DNA of 64,000 bases from Melioribacteraceae bacterium (lineage in GTDB: Bacteria; Bacteroidota; Ignavibacteria; Ignavibacteriales; Melioribacteraceae): contig CP129490.1 in the NCBI GenBank assembly GCA_030584085.1, forward strand, positions 3,629,511 to 3,693,510. Reading direction: 5' to 3'. Made by a program: the position numbers and the translations under genes. How positions within the stretch are numbered: the first letter of the stretch is position 1; every line of letters starts with the position of its first letter. This document shows positions 15,751 through 23,770 of the stretch, piece by piece. The notes under the pieces were generated by a model that was given only the letters and a program-made list of their open reading frames with translations, was not told the origin of the DNA and did not search any database.

Positions 15751-16889
15751 TCAGTCCGGCAAGAATAAAAGCAGTTGCGAAAAAAGAAGTAAAACAAATC
15801 AGTCGCGATACGAGGTTTTTGATTATTCTATTCTCACTTCCGGTTTTTCTGCTTGTTCTTTTTGGTTATGCCGTCAATTTTGACGTAAAAAACATCAACC
15901 TTGCTGTTCAAGATTTAGATAAATCTAAAGAGAGTCGTGAGTTTATTCAATCGTTGACAAGCTCAGAGTACTTTGATCTTGTTGAATATTTTAACGAAGA
16001 AGCAAAAGCGACGTCGGCGCTTGATGAAAAACGTGCTCAAGTTGTGATGGTAATTCCCTCGGACTTTTCAGAAAAGATGTACCGCGCAAAGGAAGAAGCA
16101 AAAGTACAGTTTTTAATCGACGGAGTTGATGGCAATACTGCAACTATTATTAAAAATTATGTTGATGCAGCAACATTAAAATATAACTCAGAATTTCAGA
16201 GGGAGATGTTTGCTAAACTGGGAATCAATCCTTTTACTCCAATCGATTTACAGCCGATATTTTGGTTCAACCCTGAACTAGAGACAACCGTGTTTTTAAT
16301 TCCCGGTTTAATTGCGATGATTTTAATTATTACTTCTGTTGTTAGTGTTGCCCTTTCGCTTGTTCGTGAAAAAGAGAGAGGCACAATTGAACAGATAAAT
16401 GTTTCGTCACTCAACACTTTGGAGGTAATGCTCGGCAAGGTTCTGCCTTATATTATTATCGCATTAATTGATGCTGTCTTCATTTTAATTGCCGGATATA
16501 TTTTGTTCGATGTGATTGTTAAAGGTGATTACTTTTTGATGTTCTTCAGCACACTCATTTTTATAATTGCCAGCACAAGTTTGGGAATATTTATATCAAC
16601 CGTTTCGGATTCTCAGCAAGTAGCATTTACTGCGGCAACGTTTGCTTCTATGCTGCCGTCGTTAATTTTATCCGGATTCATTTTCCCTATTGAAAGTATG
16701 CCCGAAATTATACAATGGTTGACGAACATAACTCCTGCTAAGTTTTACTTAACAACACTTCGTGCAATTATGCTGCGAGGAGTTGGTCTTGAAGCTTTTT
16801 GGCTGCAATGGATTTATCTCGGAATTTTTACCGTGTTCTTTTTAGCGTTAGGAAATATAATTTCAAAGAAAAAAGAAGCTAGGAGCTAG
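15747..16889 (+). CDS. ABC-2 permease 1 (YbhS/YbhR-like)
   Basis: A 380-residue permease: one N-terminal transmembrane helix (about 25-43), a large periplasmic domain (about 45-175) and five C-terminal helices starting near 185. The motif Val-Arg-Glu-Lys-Glu-Arg-Gly-Thr-Ile-Glu-Gln follows the second helix and is the usual ATPase-contact loop of this family. The periplasmic part has Asp-Gly-Val-Asp-Gly-Asn-Thr-Ala, shared with permease 2. It overlaps the ATPase by four bases. Its last codons and stop (16887-16889) are formed by the left heptad array of element 2, so the native end has probably been altered by the insertion. Confidence 0.9.
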   Translation: MISPARIKAVAKKEVKQISRDTRFLIILFSLPVFLLVLFGYAVNFDVKNINLAVQDLDKSKESREFIQSLTSSEYFDLVEYFNEEAKATSALDEKRAQVVMVIPSDFSEKMYRAKEEAKVQFLIDGVDGNTATIIKNYVDAATLKYNSEFQREMFAKLGINPFTPIDLQPIFWFNPELETTVFLIPGLIAMILIITSVVSVALSLVREKERGTIEQINVSSLNTLEVMLGKVLPYIIIALIDAVFILIAGYILFDVIVKGDYFLMFFSTLIFIIASTSLGIFISTVSDSQQVAFTAATFASMLPSLILSGFIFPIESMPEIIQWLTNITPAKFYLTTLRAIMLRGVGLEAFWLQWIYLGIFTVFFLALGNIISKKKEARS

Positions 16890-16901
16890 AAACAAGGAGT
16901 T
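16874..16901. repeat. Left heptad array of four-helix-bundle element 2
   Basis: Four 7-base units (agaagct, aggagct, agaaaca, aggagtt). It overlaps the end of the upstream permease gene and supplies its stop codon, and also contains the aaggag ribosome-binding site for the next gene. Confidence 0.75.
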
Positions 16902-16906
16902 ATAAA

Positions 16907-17281
16907 ATGAACAAATCAAAAAGTTTTACTGAATTAATCGTTTGGCAAAAATCTCATAAATTAGTTCTCAACATATATAAACTAACAAAGTTATTTCCCA
17001 AAGAAGAATTATATTCTTTAACTTCTCAAATGAGGCGTTCAGCAATTTCAATTCCAGCTAACATTGCTGAGGGCTACAAAAAGAAAACACCCAAAGATAA
17101 ACTTAGATTTTTCAATGTGGCTGAAGGTTCCCTTGAAGAATTAAAATATTACTTAATCTTAGCAAGGGATTTAAAGTACTGCAAAATTGATGATTTGATT
17201 GATCCAACAAATGAAATCGGCAAATTAATTAATGGTTATACAAACTCAATAAAAAAGAATAATGAAAATTCTATCTCCTAG
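16907..17281 (+). CDS. Four-helix-bundle protein (S23/bIVP family), intact copy
   Basis: A 124-residue, mainly helical protein of the family called four-helix-bundle or 23S rRNA-intervening-sequence protein. Family marks are Phe-Thr-Glu-Leu-Ile-Val-Trp-Gln-Lys-Ser-His-Lys-Leu at 7-19, Leu-Thr-Ser-Gln-Met-Arg-Arg-Ser-Ala-Ile-Ser-Ile-Pro-Ala-Asn-Ile-Ala-Glu-Gly in the middle and Gly-Ser-Leu-Glu-Glu-Leu-Lys-Tyr-Tyr-Leu. Members are pentameric bundles, some related to the Avd accessory protein of diversity-generating retroelements, and are encoded within intervening sequences of some 23S rRNA genes; no function is proven. It lies between two permease genes, enclosed by inverted heptad arrays. No retroelement or rRNA is nearby. 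Confidence 0.9.
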   Translation: MNKSKSFTELIVWQKSHKLVLNIYKLTKLFPKEELYSLTSQMRRSAISIPANIAEGYKKKTPKDKLRFFNVAEGSLEELKYYLILARDLKYCKIDDLIDPTNEIGKLINGYTNSIKKNNENSIS

Positions 17282-17299
17282 CTCCTTTCTTCTAACTTC
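17272..17299. repeat. Right heptad array of four-helix-bundle element 2
   Basis: Four 7-base units (tatctcc, tagctcc, tttcttc, taacttc), reverse complementary in consensus to the left array. As in element 1, the small gene's stop codon lies in the array. Confidence 0.75.
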
Positions 17300-17337
17300 T
17301 TAGCAAACGAGCTCGGAGATTAAGCATACGCAAAAAA

Positions 17338-18468
17338 ATGAAAACTATAATTTACTTCATACAAAAAGAGTTTTTACAATTCAAACGTGATCCGAAGATG
17401 TTTGCGATGATTTTAGTTGCACCTATTATTCAACTAATCTTCCTCGGTTACGCGGCAAACTTTGATGTAAATGTTGTTCATACTGCAGTGTATGATATGG
17501 ATAAAACCGAAGCAAGCAGAAAGTATGTTGAAAGTTTTGAATCGACCGGGTATTACTCATCTGATTATTATGTTGATAACTATGATCAATTAACTAAACA
17601 CATCGATAACGCAGAAGTAATAATGGGCTTGGTAATACCCCGAGGATTCGAAGAAAAAATCAATCGAATAGAGACCGTGCAAGTTCAAGCAATTTTTGAC
17701 GGATCGGATGGCAACACAGCTTCGATTGCTGCCGGATATTTACAAGGCATAACTCAAAGATATTCCAAAGAAATTGTAACCGACATACGAAATAAACTCG
17801 GACTACAACTTATTCCTGTTGGCTCAGTTCAGTCGGAAACTCGTGTTTGGTACAACCCAGAATTAAAGACTAGAAATTTTATGGTGCCGGGAATAGTTGC
17901 GCTGTTGTTAATGATCATAACATTAATTTTAACATCGTTAGCAATAGTTAAAGAAAAAGAAATCGGGACACTTGAGCAGTTAATTGTAACACCAATTAAG
18001 CCAATACAAATGATAATCGGTAAGCTTATTCCATTTACACTATTGGGATTTGCTGCAGTCATATTAGTAATTACTGCAATGAATATAATATTTGGGATTG
18101 CGGTAAAGGGGAGCGCAATTTTTCTTTTAATTTCTTCTTTTGTTTTTATTTTATCAACACTCGGACTCGGATTGTTCGTATCAACAATCTCAAAGACGCA
18201 ACAGCAGGCGATGATGCTCGCAATCTTTTTGATAATGATGCCGATGGTCTTTCTTTCCGGTTTTGCATTCCCAATTGAAAATATGCCTGAAATTATTCAA
18301 GCAATTACATATATAATTCCGCTTAGATATTTTATGACTATCATCCGCGGAATTATATTAAAAGGAATCGGCTTTGCCGATCTTTGGATACAACTTTTGG
18401 CAATGCTCGGGCTTGGTGTATTGATCTTAAGTTTAAGCGTAATGCGTTTCCAAAAACGGATAGATTAA
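17338..18468 (+). CDS. ABC-2 permease 2 (YbhR/YbhS-like)
   Basis: A 376-residue paralogue of permease 1 with the same plan: N-terminal helix, periplasmic domain (about 45-175) with Asp-Gly-Ser-Asp-Gly-Asn-Thr-Ala, then five helices. The ATPase-contact loop reads Val-Lys-Glu-Lys-Glu-Ile-Gly-Thr-Leu-Glu-Gln, and Pro-Ile-Glu-Asn-Met-Pro-Glu-Ile-Ile-Gln is shared with permease 1. The two would form a heterodimer, matching the two non-identical ATPases. It is the last gene of the operon and converges, 13 bases apart, on the carbonic anhydrase gene; no terminator is seen there. Confidence 0.9.
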   Translation: MKTIIYFIQKEFLQFKRDPKMFAMILVAPIIQLIFLGYAANFDVNVVHTAVYDMDKTEASRKYVESFESTGYYSSDYYVDNYDQLTKHIDNAEVIMGLVIPRGFEEKINRIETVQVQAIFDGSDGNTASIAAGYLQGITQRYSKEIVTDIRNKLGLQLIPVGSVQSETRVWYNPELKTRNFMVPGIVALLLMIITLILTSLAIVKEKEIGTLEQLIVTPIKPIQMIIGKLIPFTLLGFAAVILVITAMNIIFGIAVKGSAIFLLISSFVFILSTLGLGLFVSTISKTQQQAMMLAIFLIMMPMVFLSGFAFPIENMPEIIQAITYIIPLRYFMTIIRGIILKGIGFADLWIQLLAMLGLGVLILSLSVMRFQKRID

Positions 18469-18480
18469 TTTTTAGAAAGT

Positions 18481-19131
18481 CTAATCTTCCAAAAAATGAA
18501 TCTTGCCGGTAGATATGTCATAAACACCGCCGCCAATTTTAACCGTGCCTTCAGCAACACGGGTAGATACTATTTCGCTCAGTGATGAAATGACTTTTAA
18601 TTGCAAATGAACATTTTCTTCTATTGTTTCTTCTAATAAATCTTCTTCGTCAACATTTTTTAATTTAACATTTTCAAATGCTGGTACAATCTTTTTTGCG
18701 AGAGCAGTTATTGATGGAGAATAACTTCCTCCTCCAACTACAGCATGAACAGCGCCGCAATGAGTGTGTCCTAACATTAATATATAACTCGAGTTAAGAT
18801 ATTTAACGGCGTATTCAATACTTCCAAGCGCAGCGCTGTCAACCACATTTCCTGCCAATCGGATTACAAATAGTTTTCCGATTGACTCATCAAAAATTAT
18901 TTCAGCCGGAAGACGAGAATCCGAACAAGTTACAATTACAGCATAGGGGTTTTGCCCGTGGGCTGTCTCCTCTACTTCGGCCATGTAATTTTTAGTTGAA
19001 AATTCTCCGCTTATAAATCTTTTATTACCCGCTTTAAGTTCTTCTAATGATTGATCGGGTGTTAGAGTATTTTGGGCAATGACAAAAGAAGAGAAAAGTA
19101 GAAATATGCAAAAGTATGTAAGTCGATTCAT
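18481..19131 (-). CDS. Exported beta-class carbonic anhydrase
   Basis: A 216-residue beta-carbonic anhydrase (CO2 + water to bicarbonate). Zinc ligands Cys69, His122 and Cys125 lie in Cys-Ser-Asp-Ser-Arg and His-Thr-His-Cys-Gly, and the Asp71/Arg73 pair that controls the site is present. A clear signal peptide (1-19, cleavage after Val-Ile-Ala) precedes the enzyme, so it should act in the periplasm. Length after cleavage is normal for the class. It is a single gene converging on the exporter operon. A role in pH balance or bicarbonate supply outside the cytoplasm is an inference. Confidence 0.9.
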   Translation of the reverse strand: MNRLTYFCIFLLFSSFVIAQNTLTPDQSLEELKAGNKRFISGEFSTKNYMAEVEETAHGQNPYAVIVTCSDSRLPAEIIFDESIGKLFVIRLAGNVVDSAALGSIEYAVKYLNSSYILMLGHTHCGAVHAVVGGGSYSPSITALAKKIVPAFENVKLKNVDEEDLLEETIEENVHLQLKVISSLSEIVSTRVAEGTVKIGGGVYDISTGKIHFLED

Positions 19132-19297
19132 GTAAACTCCTATATAAATTATTATTAGTTGTCAAAGCTTATGGCTGAGAAAGGATACTGAGAATATAAT
19201 CCGTTAATCGACACAAGTCAAAATTTTTTATCAGCATGGTTATTCTCAACAAGAGGTCTTAACTTATGAAAGCAAATTCTTAATTAAAAGGAAACTT

Positions 19298-19807
19298 ATG
19301 TCTCGATCGATTCTGTTTTTGTTTATCATTTTACTCTTTACTTCGTGTTCGACAATAACTGTAAATTCAGATTATGATAGCGCTTTCAATTTTACAGAGT
19401 ATACTTCATATAAAATCATCAAGACACTTCCCCAAAGACCCAACGGCGTCGCCATGCCGTCACTTACGTTTAACTTAGTTAGAGAAGCAATAGAAAGCGA
19501 GTTGACAAAAAGTGGTGTCGGAAAAAACGAACACCGCGCTGATTTTGGCATAACTTGGCATACTGCATTGAACGATAATGTTTATGAAAACGTTGAGAGT
19601 CTCAAGGATTGGAACGATTATTTTGACTCAGCTGAAGAGGGAATGTTGATTATAGATTTTGTAGATATTAATACCAACCAGATTGTTTGGCGCGGTTGGA
19701 GTAAAAACGTTTTAACTTCGGAAAATCTCGAAGAGAAAATTAAAGAAAGCGTTCGTAAAATATTATCGCTTTATCCGCCAAAAGAAATGATGGGAATAAG
19801 AAATTAA
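19298..19807 (+). CDS. DUF4136-like lipoprotein
   Basis: A 169-residue lipoprotein with signal and lipobox Leu-Phe-Thr-Ser-Cys at residues 13-17. The following Asp-Tyr-Asp-Ser-Ala-Phe-Asn-Phe-Thr-Glu-Tyr-Thr-Ser-Tyr-Lys is the typical start of DUF4136 proteins, which also share the late Ile-Val-Trp-Arg-Gly-Trp and a C-terminal Ile-Leu-Ser-Leu-Tyr-Pro-Pro pattern seen here. The family is common in Gram-negative bacteria and has no known function. It is preceded by aaaggaaactt and abuts a converging gene with no gap. Confidence 0.8.
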   Translation: MSRSILFLFIILLFTSCSTITVNSDYDSAFNFTEYTSYKIIKTLPQRPNGVAMPSLTFNLVREAIESELTKSGVGKNEHRADFGITWHTALNDNVYENVESLKDWNDYFDSAEEGMLIIDFVDINTNQIVWRGWSKNVLTSENLEEKIKESVRKILSLYPPKEMMGIRN

Positions 19808-20584
19808 CTAGTTGTATTGTATTCTAAATCCAAAATCATTGTTATTGAAATCCACACATGGTACTTTTAAAATTTTATCATCGTTGGATTTTTTTATAAA
19901 CACAAAACCATTTGAAGGATTAGACACAATCCTTGCTATATTTTCACCGCTAATTTCAACACTGTAATTAAAATTGCTGGCTGTCTCTGTCAAACTCATG
20001 GAGTGCACAAAATTTTCTCTAACATATTTCGGTGTAAGCCATGTTGATTCTTCCCAGACGACATCATTCGGAACTTCATAAACATCGCATTCAAGGGTAA
20101 TATTAGTTTCGGCGTTTGGTCTATAATATCCTAACAATTTACTTACTGCCGTTGTGTTGTTTCCTATTCTTGCTCCTTCAGGTTGAAATTGAATAAAAAA
20201 CAAACTGTCGTTTACAACCAAAACCTTAAGTTCATCAAGCATGTTGTAAGTGATATTAAAATTGTGTTCAACATTATTGCCGGAAAGTGAAATTTCTTCA
20301 GAACGATACGAGTTTATGTCGTATGACAAGCTTGTGAAGCCAATTTCATAATTACCACCAGCAAGATCGTCAAATCTATAATTCCCATTCTGATCGGTAT
20401 TGGTAAATTTATTTTGATTGCTCTCTGTAACAATAAGTCTTATCTGAGCATTTCCCGCAGAACTTCCGTCAAGGAAAGTTACTCTTCCAAAGATAGATGA
20501 CTTGCTGACTTCTGTGCTTGATTCTTCGCTGCATCCAATAAACGCAACAACAAACAAAGTAAGAAAAACTACTCTTGCAAACAT
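19808..20584 (-). CDS. Lipoprotein with carboxypeptidase-regulatory-like domain
   Basis: A 258-residue lipoprotein: signal ending Ala-Phe-Ile-Gly-Cys, then an immunoglobulin-like beta-sandwich of the carboxypeptidase-regulatory type (about 30-110) with Ile-Phe-Gly-Arg-Val-Thr-Phe-Leu-Asp-Gly and the conserved Asp-Gln-Asn-Gly-Asn-Tyr-Arg-Phe-Asp-Asp-Leu. The remainder is beta-rich and unrecognised. Start 20584 is preferred over an in-frame ATG at 20605 because ctaggggttaaa directly precedes it. Probably a surface or outer-membrane protein; function unknown. Confidence 0.75.
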   Translation of the reverse strand: MFARVVFLTLFVVAFIGCSEESSTEVSKSSIFGRVTFLDGSSAGNAQIRLIVTESNQNKFTNTDQNGNYRFDDLAGGNYEIGFTSLSYDINSYRSEEISLSGNNVEHNFNITYNMLDELKVLVVNDSLFFIQFQPEGARIGNNTTAVSKLLGYYRPNAETNITLECDVYEVPNDVVWEESTWLTPKYVRENFVHSMSLTETASNFNYSVEISGENIARIVSNPSNGFVFIKKSNDDKILKVPCVDFNNNDFGFRIQYN

Positions 20585-20728
20585 TTTAACCCCTAGGATT
20601 TTCAAACAAAAAATTCATGAGTTATTAAAATACCTTCTTCTTTTTACAGAACAAAGAAAAGAGTGTTAATTTATTTTTTTTATAAATATCTTTTAACAAA
20701 AATTATTTATGTCTGCTTGGAGGGAATT

Positions 20729-21175
20729 ATGAAATCAAAACTTTGGTTTAAAATATTAATTGTACTGCTCGCACTTATTGTGCTTATACAATTTTATCCA
20801 TATGGAAGAGATCACGATAATCCGCCAGTTACATATATTGTTGAGTGGGACAGTCCACAAACAAAAGAAACCTTTTATAATGCATGTGCCGATTGCCACA
20901 GCAACGAAACAAAATGGCCTTGGTACAGCAACATTGCACCGGCTTCTTGGTTAATTCAAAGTGATGTTGAAAAAGGAAGAAGACACTTTAACGTTTCAAT
21001 AGCCGAGGGTATGAAAAATGCAGTCGAAGCATACGAAGAAGTTGAAAGAGATAAAATGCCATTACCGATTTATCTTCCGCTTCATCCTGAAGCAAAGTTA
21101 GATAATGATCAAAAACAGAAATTTATTGCAGGATTGAAAGCTACTTTCAACAGAGAAGATAATTTGAAAGAATAA
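20729..21175 (+). CDS. Haem-binding domain protein (cytochrome-like)
   Basis: A 148-residue protein with an N-terminal membrane anchor or signal (about 6-24) followed by a haem-binding domain. The haem site is Cys-Ala-Asp-Cys-His, then [10 protein letters not shown], the pattern of the small haem_bd family. It is probably a periplasmic, membrane-held c-type cytochrome. The start at 20729 follows a strong site (tggaggga); upstream in-frame codons would give an unlike leader. No cytochrome maturation or oxidase gene is near, so its redox partner is unknown. Confidence 0.85.
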   Translation: MKSKLWFKILIVLLALIVLIQFYPYGRDHDNPPVTYIVEWDSPQTKETFYNACADCHSNETKWPWYSNIAPASWLIQSDVEKGRRHFNVSIAEGMKNAVEAYEEVERDKMPLPIYLPLHPEAKLDNDQKQKFIAGLKATFNREDNLKE

Positions 21176-21185
21176 CAATTTTATT

Positions 21186-21545
21186 TTACTCTATCGGTAA
21201 ATTATGCATCTTTAAAAAAGAAAGTTTATCCCAGTAACCTCTTTGAAAAATTATTTTTCCGTTAACGATATGAAAGAATCCGCAGCCTTTTAAACCGAGC
21301 GGATCTTTCCATTCCAATATTGCCCACTCACCATCTTCAAATATATTCTCAACAATGCAAGTCATCTTTGCTTGAGCAAATTCGTTTTCGAACATTTCCT
21401 TAATTGCCGCCTTACCTTTTACTGGTTCATTTGCCACTTGATGATTTACGGCATCATCGGCATATAAACTTATAAGTAATTCAACATCAGCATTGTTGAA
21501 GTGCTTAACCCACTGTTTTAATATTTCTTTTGGTGAATCGTTCAT
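21186..21545 (-). CDS. SnoaL/NTF2-like fold protein
   Basis: A 119-residue protein of the nuclear-transport-factor-2-like superfamily. It begins with the usual helix (Leu-Lys-Gln-Trp-Val-Lys-His-Phe-Asn-Asn-Ala-Asp) followed by Leu-Tyr-Ala-Asp-Asp-Ala-Val-Asn-His and Gly-Lys-Ala-Ala-Ile-Lys-Glu-Met-Phe, and ends in a Gly-Phe-Phe-His-Ile-Val-Asn-Gly-Lys-Ile strand. Such proteins bind or transform small molecules; the substrate cannot be inferred. Purines (tagaggttaataa) before the start may serve as ribosome-binding site. Confidence 0.75.
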   Translation of the reverse strand: MNDSPKEILKQWVKHFNNADVELLISLYADDAVNHQVANEPVKGKAAIKEMFENEFAQAKMTCIVENIFEDGEWAILEWKDPLGLKGCGFFHIVNGKIIFQRGYWDKLSFLKMHNLPIE

Positions 21546-21710
21546 TTATTAACCTCTATTTAAGTAATAGGTTCTTTAAAATTAATGATACAAAAAAATC
21601 TGCAATCCTTAAAAACTTTATTAATATGTCGCATTTTTTCAATCAATCCTTTCTTTTCGATTATAATTTTGTCCTATGATTTTTCATTCAAAAAAATAGG
21701 AGTTACATAA

Positions 21711-22184
21711 ATGGAAACAATCACTAAATCACTCGATATAAATTCTGCGGTAAAACATCTATTTGACGAAGAAATAAGTCTTACAGAAATAACCGAATTT
21801 GGTGTAAGCTGGGAAGATTTAATTTCAGGCAACGTTGTTTTGCCTCCGCAAGGAACTAGATTTAATATTGCCTTTGAAGGAAAGGTCTTTGGCGAAAAAA
21901 TTAACGGAGACATCAAAGGCGTTGATTACCTTTATGTTAGAAGCGACGGCAAGTTTGAATTGAATATTCAAGCGTCGATTTTAACAGATGATGGTGTGAT
22001 GATTCACATTCAAGAGTCCGGAGTTTCAAATCCAAATCCCGACGGAACCGCTAAGTTAAATCTGAATTTAAGTTTTTTAACAAATTCACAGGAATATAAT
22101 TGGCTCAATCAAAAACAAATTTGGGCGGTGGGTATTGTTGATATGGTTCAAGGAAATGTTTCAATGAAGTGTTACACGAATTAA
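21711..22184 (+). CDS. DUF3237-like protein
   Basis: A 157-residue beta-rich protein. Residues about 60-115, with Gly-Asp-Ile-Lys-Gly-Val-Asp-Tyr-Leu-Tyr-Val-Arg-Ser-Asp-Gly-Lys-Phe-Glu-Leu and Leu-Thr-Asp-Asp-Gly-Val-Met-Ile, resemble the DUF3237 pattern of alternating strands. No catalytic residues are evident. It is preceded by aataggagttac and lies 30 bases before the cupin gene, probably in one transcript. Function unknown. Confidence 0.65.
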   Translation: METITKSLDINSAVKHLFDEEISLTEITEFGVSWEDLISGNVVLPPQGTRFNIAFEGKVFGEKINGDIKGVDYLYVRSDGKFELNIQASILTDDGVMIHIQESGVSNPNPDGTAKLNLNLSFLTNSQEYNWLNQKQIWAVGIVDMVQGNVSMKCYTN

Positions 22185-22214
22185 TTATTACCATAATAAC
22201 TAAGGAGCAAAACA

Positions 22215-22637
22215 ATGTTAAAAATAGATCTTAACAACTTATCACTAAATGAATTTACTTCTGTCAATAACCCAAGACAAAGATGTAAAGCTACATTCCC
22301 GCTGCTCGGTGTTCACGGTGCCAAGCAAAGTGCCGCGGTTTATTTCGAACTTAATCCGGGCGAAGAGCTCGGGAGCCACACTGACAGCGCCGAGGAGACC
22401 TTATTAATCTTGGAGGGAACTGCAGAAGTTACGGTTGGAAATGAATGTAATATCGTTTCAAAGCACAGTATGGCATTAGTTCCTGAAATGCTCTCGCATA
22501 ACTTAAAAAATGTCGGCGAAGACAAAGTCAAAGTTCTTGGATTTTTTGGAGGGGCAAGTAATATCGTTGCTACATTCGATAATACTTGGCTTCCGACTGA
22601 ATCAAACATAGTAGATACTGCTCAAATGACTGCTTAA
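22215..22637 (+). CDS. Cupin-domain protein
   Basis: A 140-residue single-domain cupin. The first motif, Glu-Leu-Gly-Ser-His-Thr-Asp-Ser-Ala-Glu-Glu-Thr-Leu, has one His and a Glu in place for metal binding, followed by Leu-Glu-Gly-Thr-Ala-Glu-Val-Thr-Val-Gly. The second motif is Val-Pro-Glu-Met-Leu-Ser-His-Asn-Leu. A strong aaggagcaaaac precedes the start. Probably co-transcribed with the DUF3237-like gene. Enzyme or sensor role is not decidable. Confidence 0.8.
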   Translation: MLKIDLNNLSLNEFTSVNNPRQRCKATFPLLGVHGAKQSAAVYFELNPGEELGSHTDSAEETLLILEGTAEVTVGNECNIVSKHSMALVPEMLSHNLKNVGEDKVKVLGFFGGASNIVATFDNTWLPTESNIVDTAQMTA

Positions 22638-22783
22638 ACTGTCAGAAGAAGCCGGGGGATTGTTTGAAAAACATATTAAGACAAAAGAACTTTTTTCATC
22701 AATCCCCGTCTATTATACATAGAAATAATTTTAATTGAGAACCGATTGGTCAATCTAAGAAATCTGCTTAATTCTATAACTGC

Positions 22784-23617
22784 GTGAGTGTTACCATTCA
22801 AGAATATCGCCCTTCACCTGATCTTTCCCCATATATTGAATATTTTTGGGGTGGATCCTTTAATACAAAATCTGTCAAACTTTTTTCGCAAAGAGTTGTG
22901 CCTAACGGATATGTAGAGTTAATTATTCATCTTTCGGATTTACATTGTGAATTATTGGATTCATCAACGTTTACCTCCTCGCCGGATTTTTTATTAATTG
23001 GGTTATACTCTCTTCCTTATGAAGTGAATTTTAAGGGAGCCGTTAATGTGTTTGGAGTGCGGTTCAAACCGGAAGGATTTTATCAGCTATTCGGAATTCC
23101 GGTATCGGAATTCAGCGAAAACTATACCGATTTAGAAAGCTTGTCAATGCACAAGTTTCGCGATCACTGTAAAGTGTTAAGAGAAATCAATGATATCAAA
23201 AAACTAATTTTTTTAACCGAACAGTTTTTTAGAAAAAATTTTAGCAGAAGTAAAATTAATTTGTATTACCTAAACAAGGCTGCAGACTTAATTCGAAAAT
23301 CCGATGGTTTAATAACAGTTGACGAGTTGGCAAGTAAAGTATTCATTAGCAAACGTCAATTAGAGCGGGAGTTCAAACAGAAAGTCGGAATGTCCCCCAA
23401 AAGTTATATGCGATTAGCAAGACTTAACAAAGTAAATCGAATAATAAAAGAAGGTAAAGAGGTTGAGCTCAGTTATCTTGCATACATTTGCGGTTATTCT
23501 GATCAAGCTCATTTCATTCGAGATTTCAAAAAATTCACCGGTGAAGCTCCGAAAGTATTCATAAATGAACTCGATGAGTTTATTATAAACCCCAACTCTT
23601 CTGAAATATCCAAATAA
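22784..23617 (+). CDS. AraC-family transcriptional regulator
   Basis: A 277-residue regulator. The N-terminal part (about 1-150), starting Tyr-Arg-Pro-Ser-Pro-Asp-Leu-Ser-Pro-Tyr-Ile-Glu-Tyr-Phe-Trp, is the sensing domain common in Bacteroidota AraC proteins. The C-terminal part has two helix-turn-helix motifs: Val-Asp-Glu-Leu-Ala-Ser-Lys-Val-Phe-Ile-Ser-Lys-Arg-Gln-Leu-Glu-Arg and Leu-Ala-Tyr-Ile-Cys-Gly-Tyr-Ser-Asp-Gln-Ala-His-Phe-Ile-Arg. The start is GTG 22784; no strong ribosome-binding site precedes it. It may control the neighbouring cupin/DUF3237 genes, which is inferred only from proximity. Confidence 0.85.
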   Translation: MSVTIQEYRPSPDLSPYIEYFWGGSFNTKSVKLFSQRVVPNGYVELIIHLSDLHCELLDSSTFTSSPDFLLIGLYSLPYEVNFKGAVNVFGVRFKPEGFYQLFGIPVSEFSENYTDLESLSMHKFRDHCKVLREINDIKKLIFLTEQFFRKNFSRSKINLYYLNKAADLIRKSDGLITVDELASKVFISKRQLEREFKQKVGMSPKSYMRLARLNKVNRIIKEGKEVELSYLAYICGYSDQAHFIRDFKKFTGEAPKVFINELDEFIINPNSSEISK

Positions 23618-23770
23618 TAATTATTTCACATCGCCAATAACCAACCGACACAAAAGTAAAAATCGTTTTTAATCAGACCCCAAGCCTTGTTTGTTGACTA
23701 ATAAATTATTGAACTAATAACTAAATTACACGTCTCAACTTTTCCTTCTACTACAAATAAGGAATCGAAA

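Noticed and set aside
14384-17299. Diversity-generating retroelement, because Avd is related to the four-helix-bundle proteins
   Set aside because: No reverse transcriptase, template repeat or variable target gene is present in the window.
14384-17299. Ordinary duplication of part of the operon
   Set aside because: Only the small gene and its heptad flanks are repeated; the genes around the two copies differ, so the copies are better seen as separate insertions.
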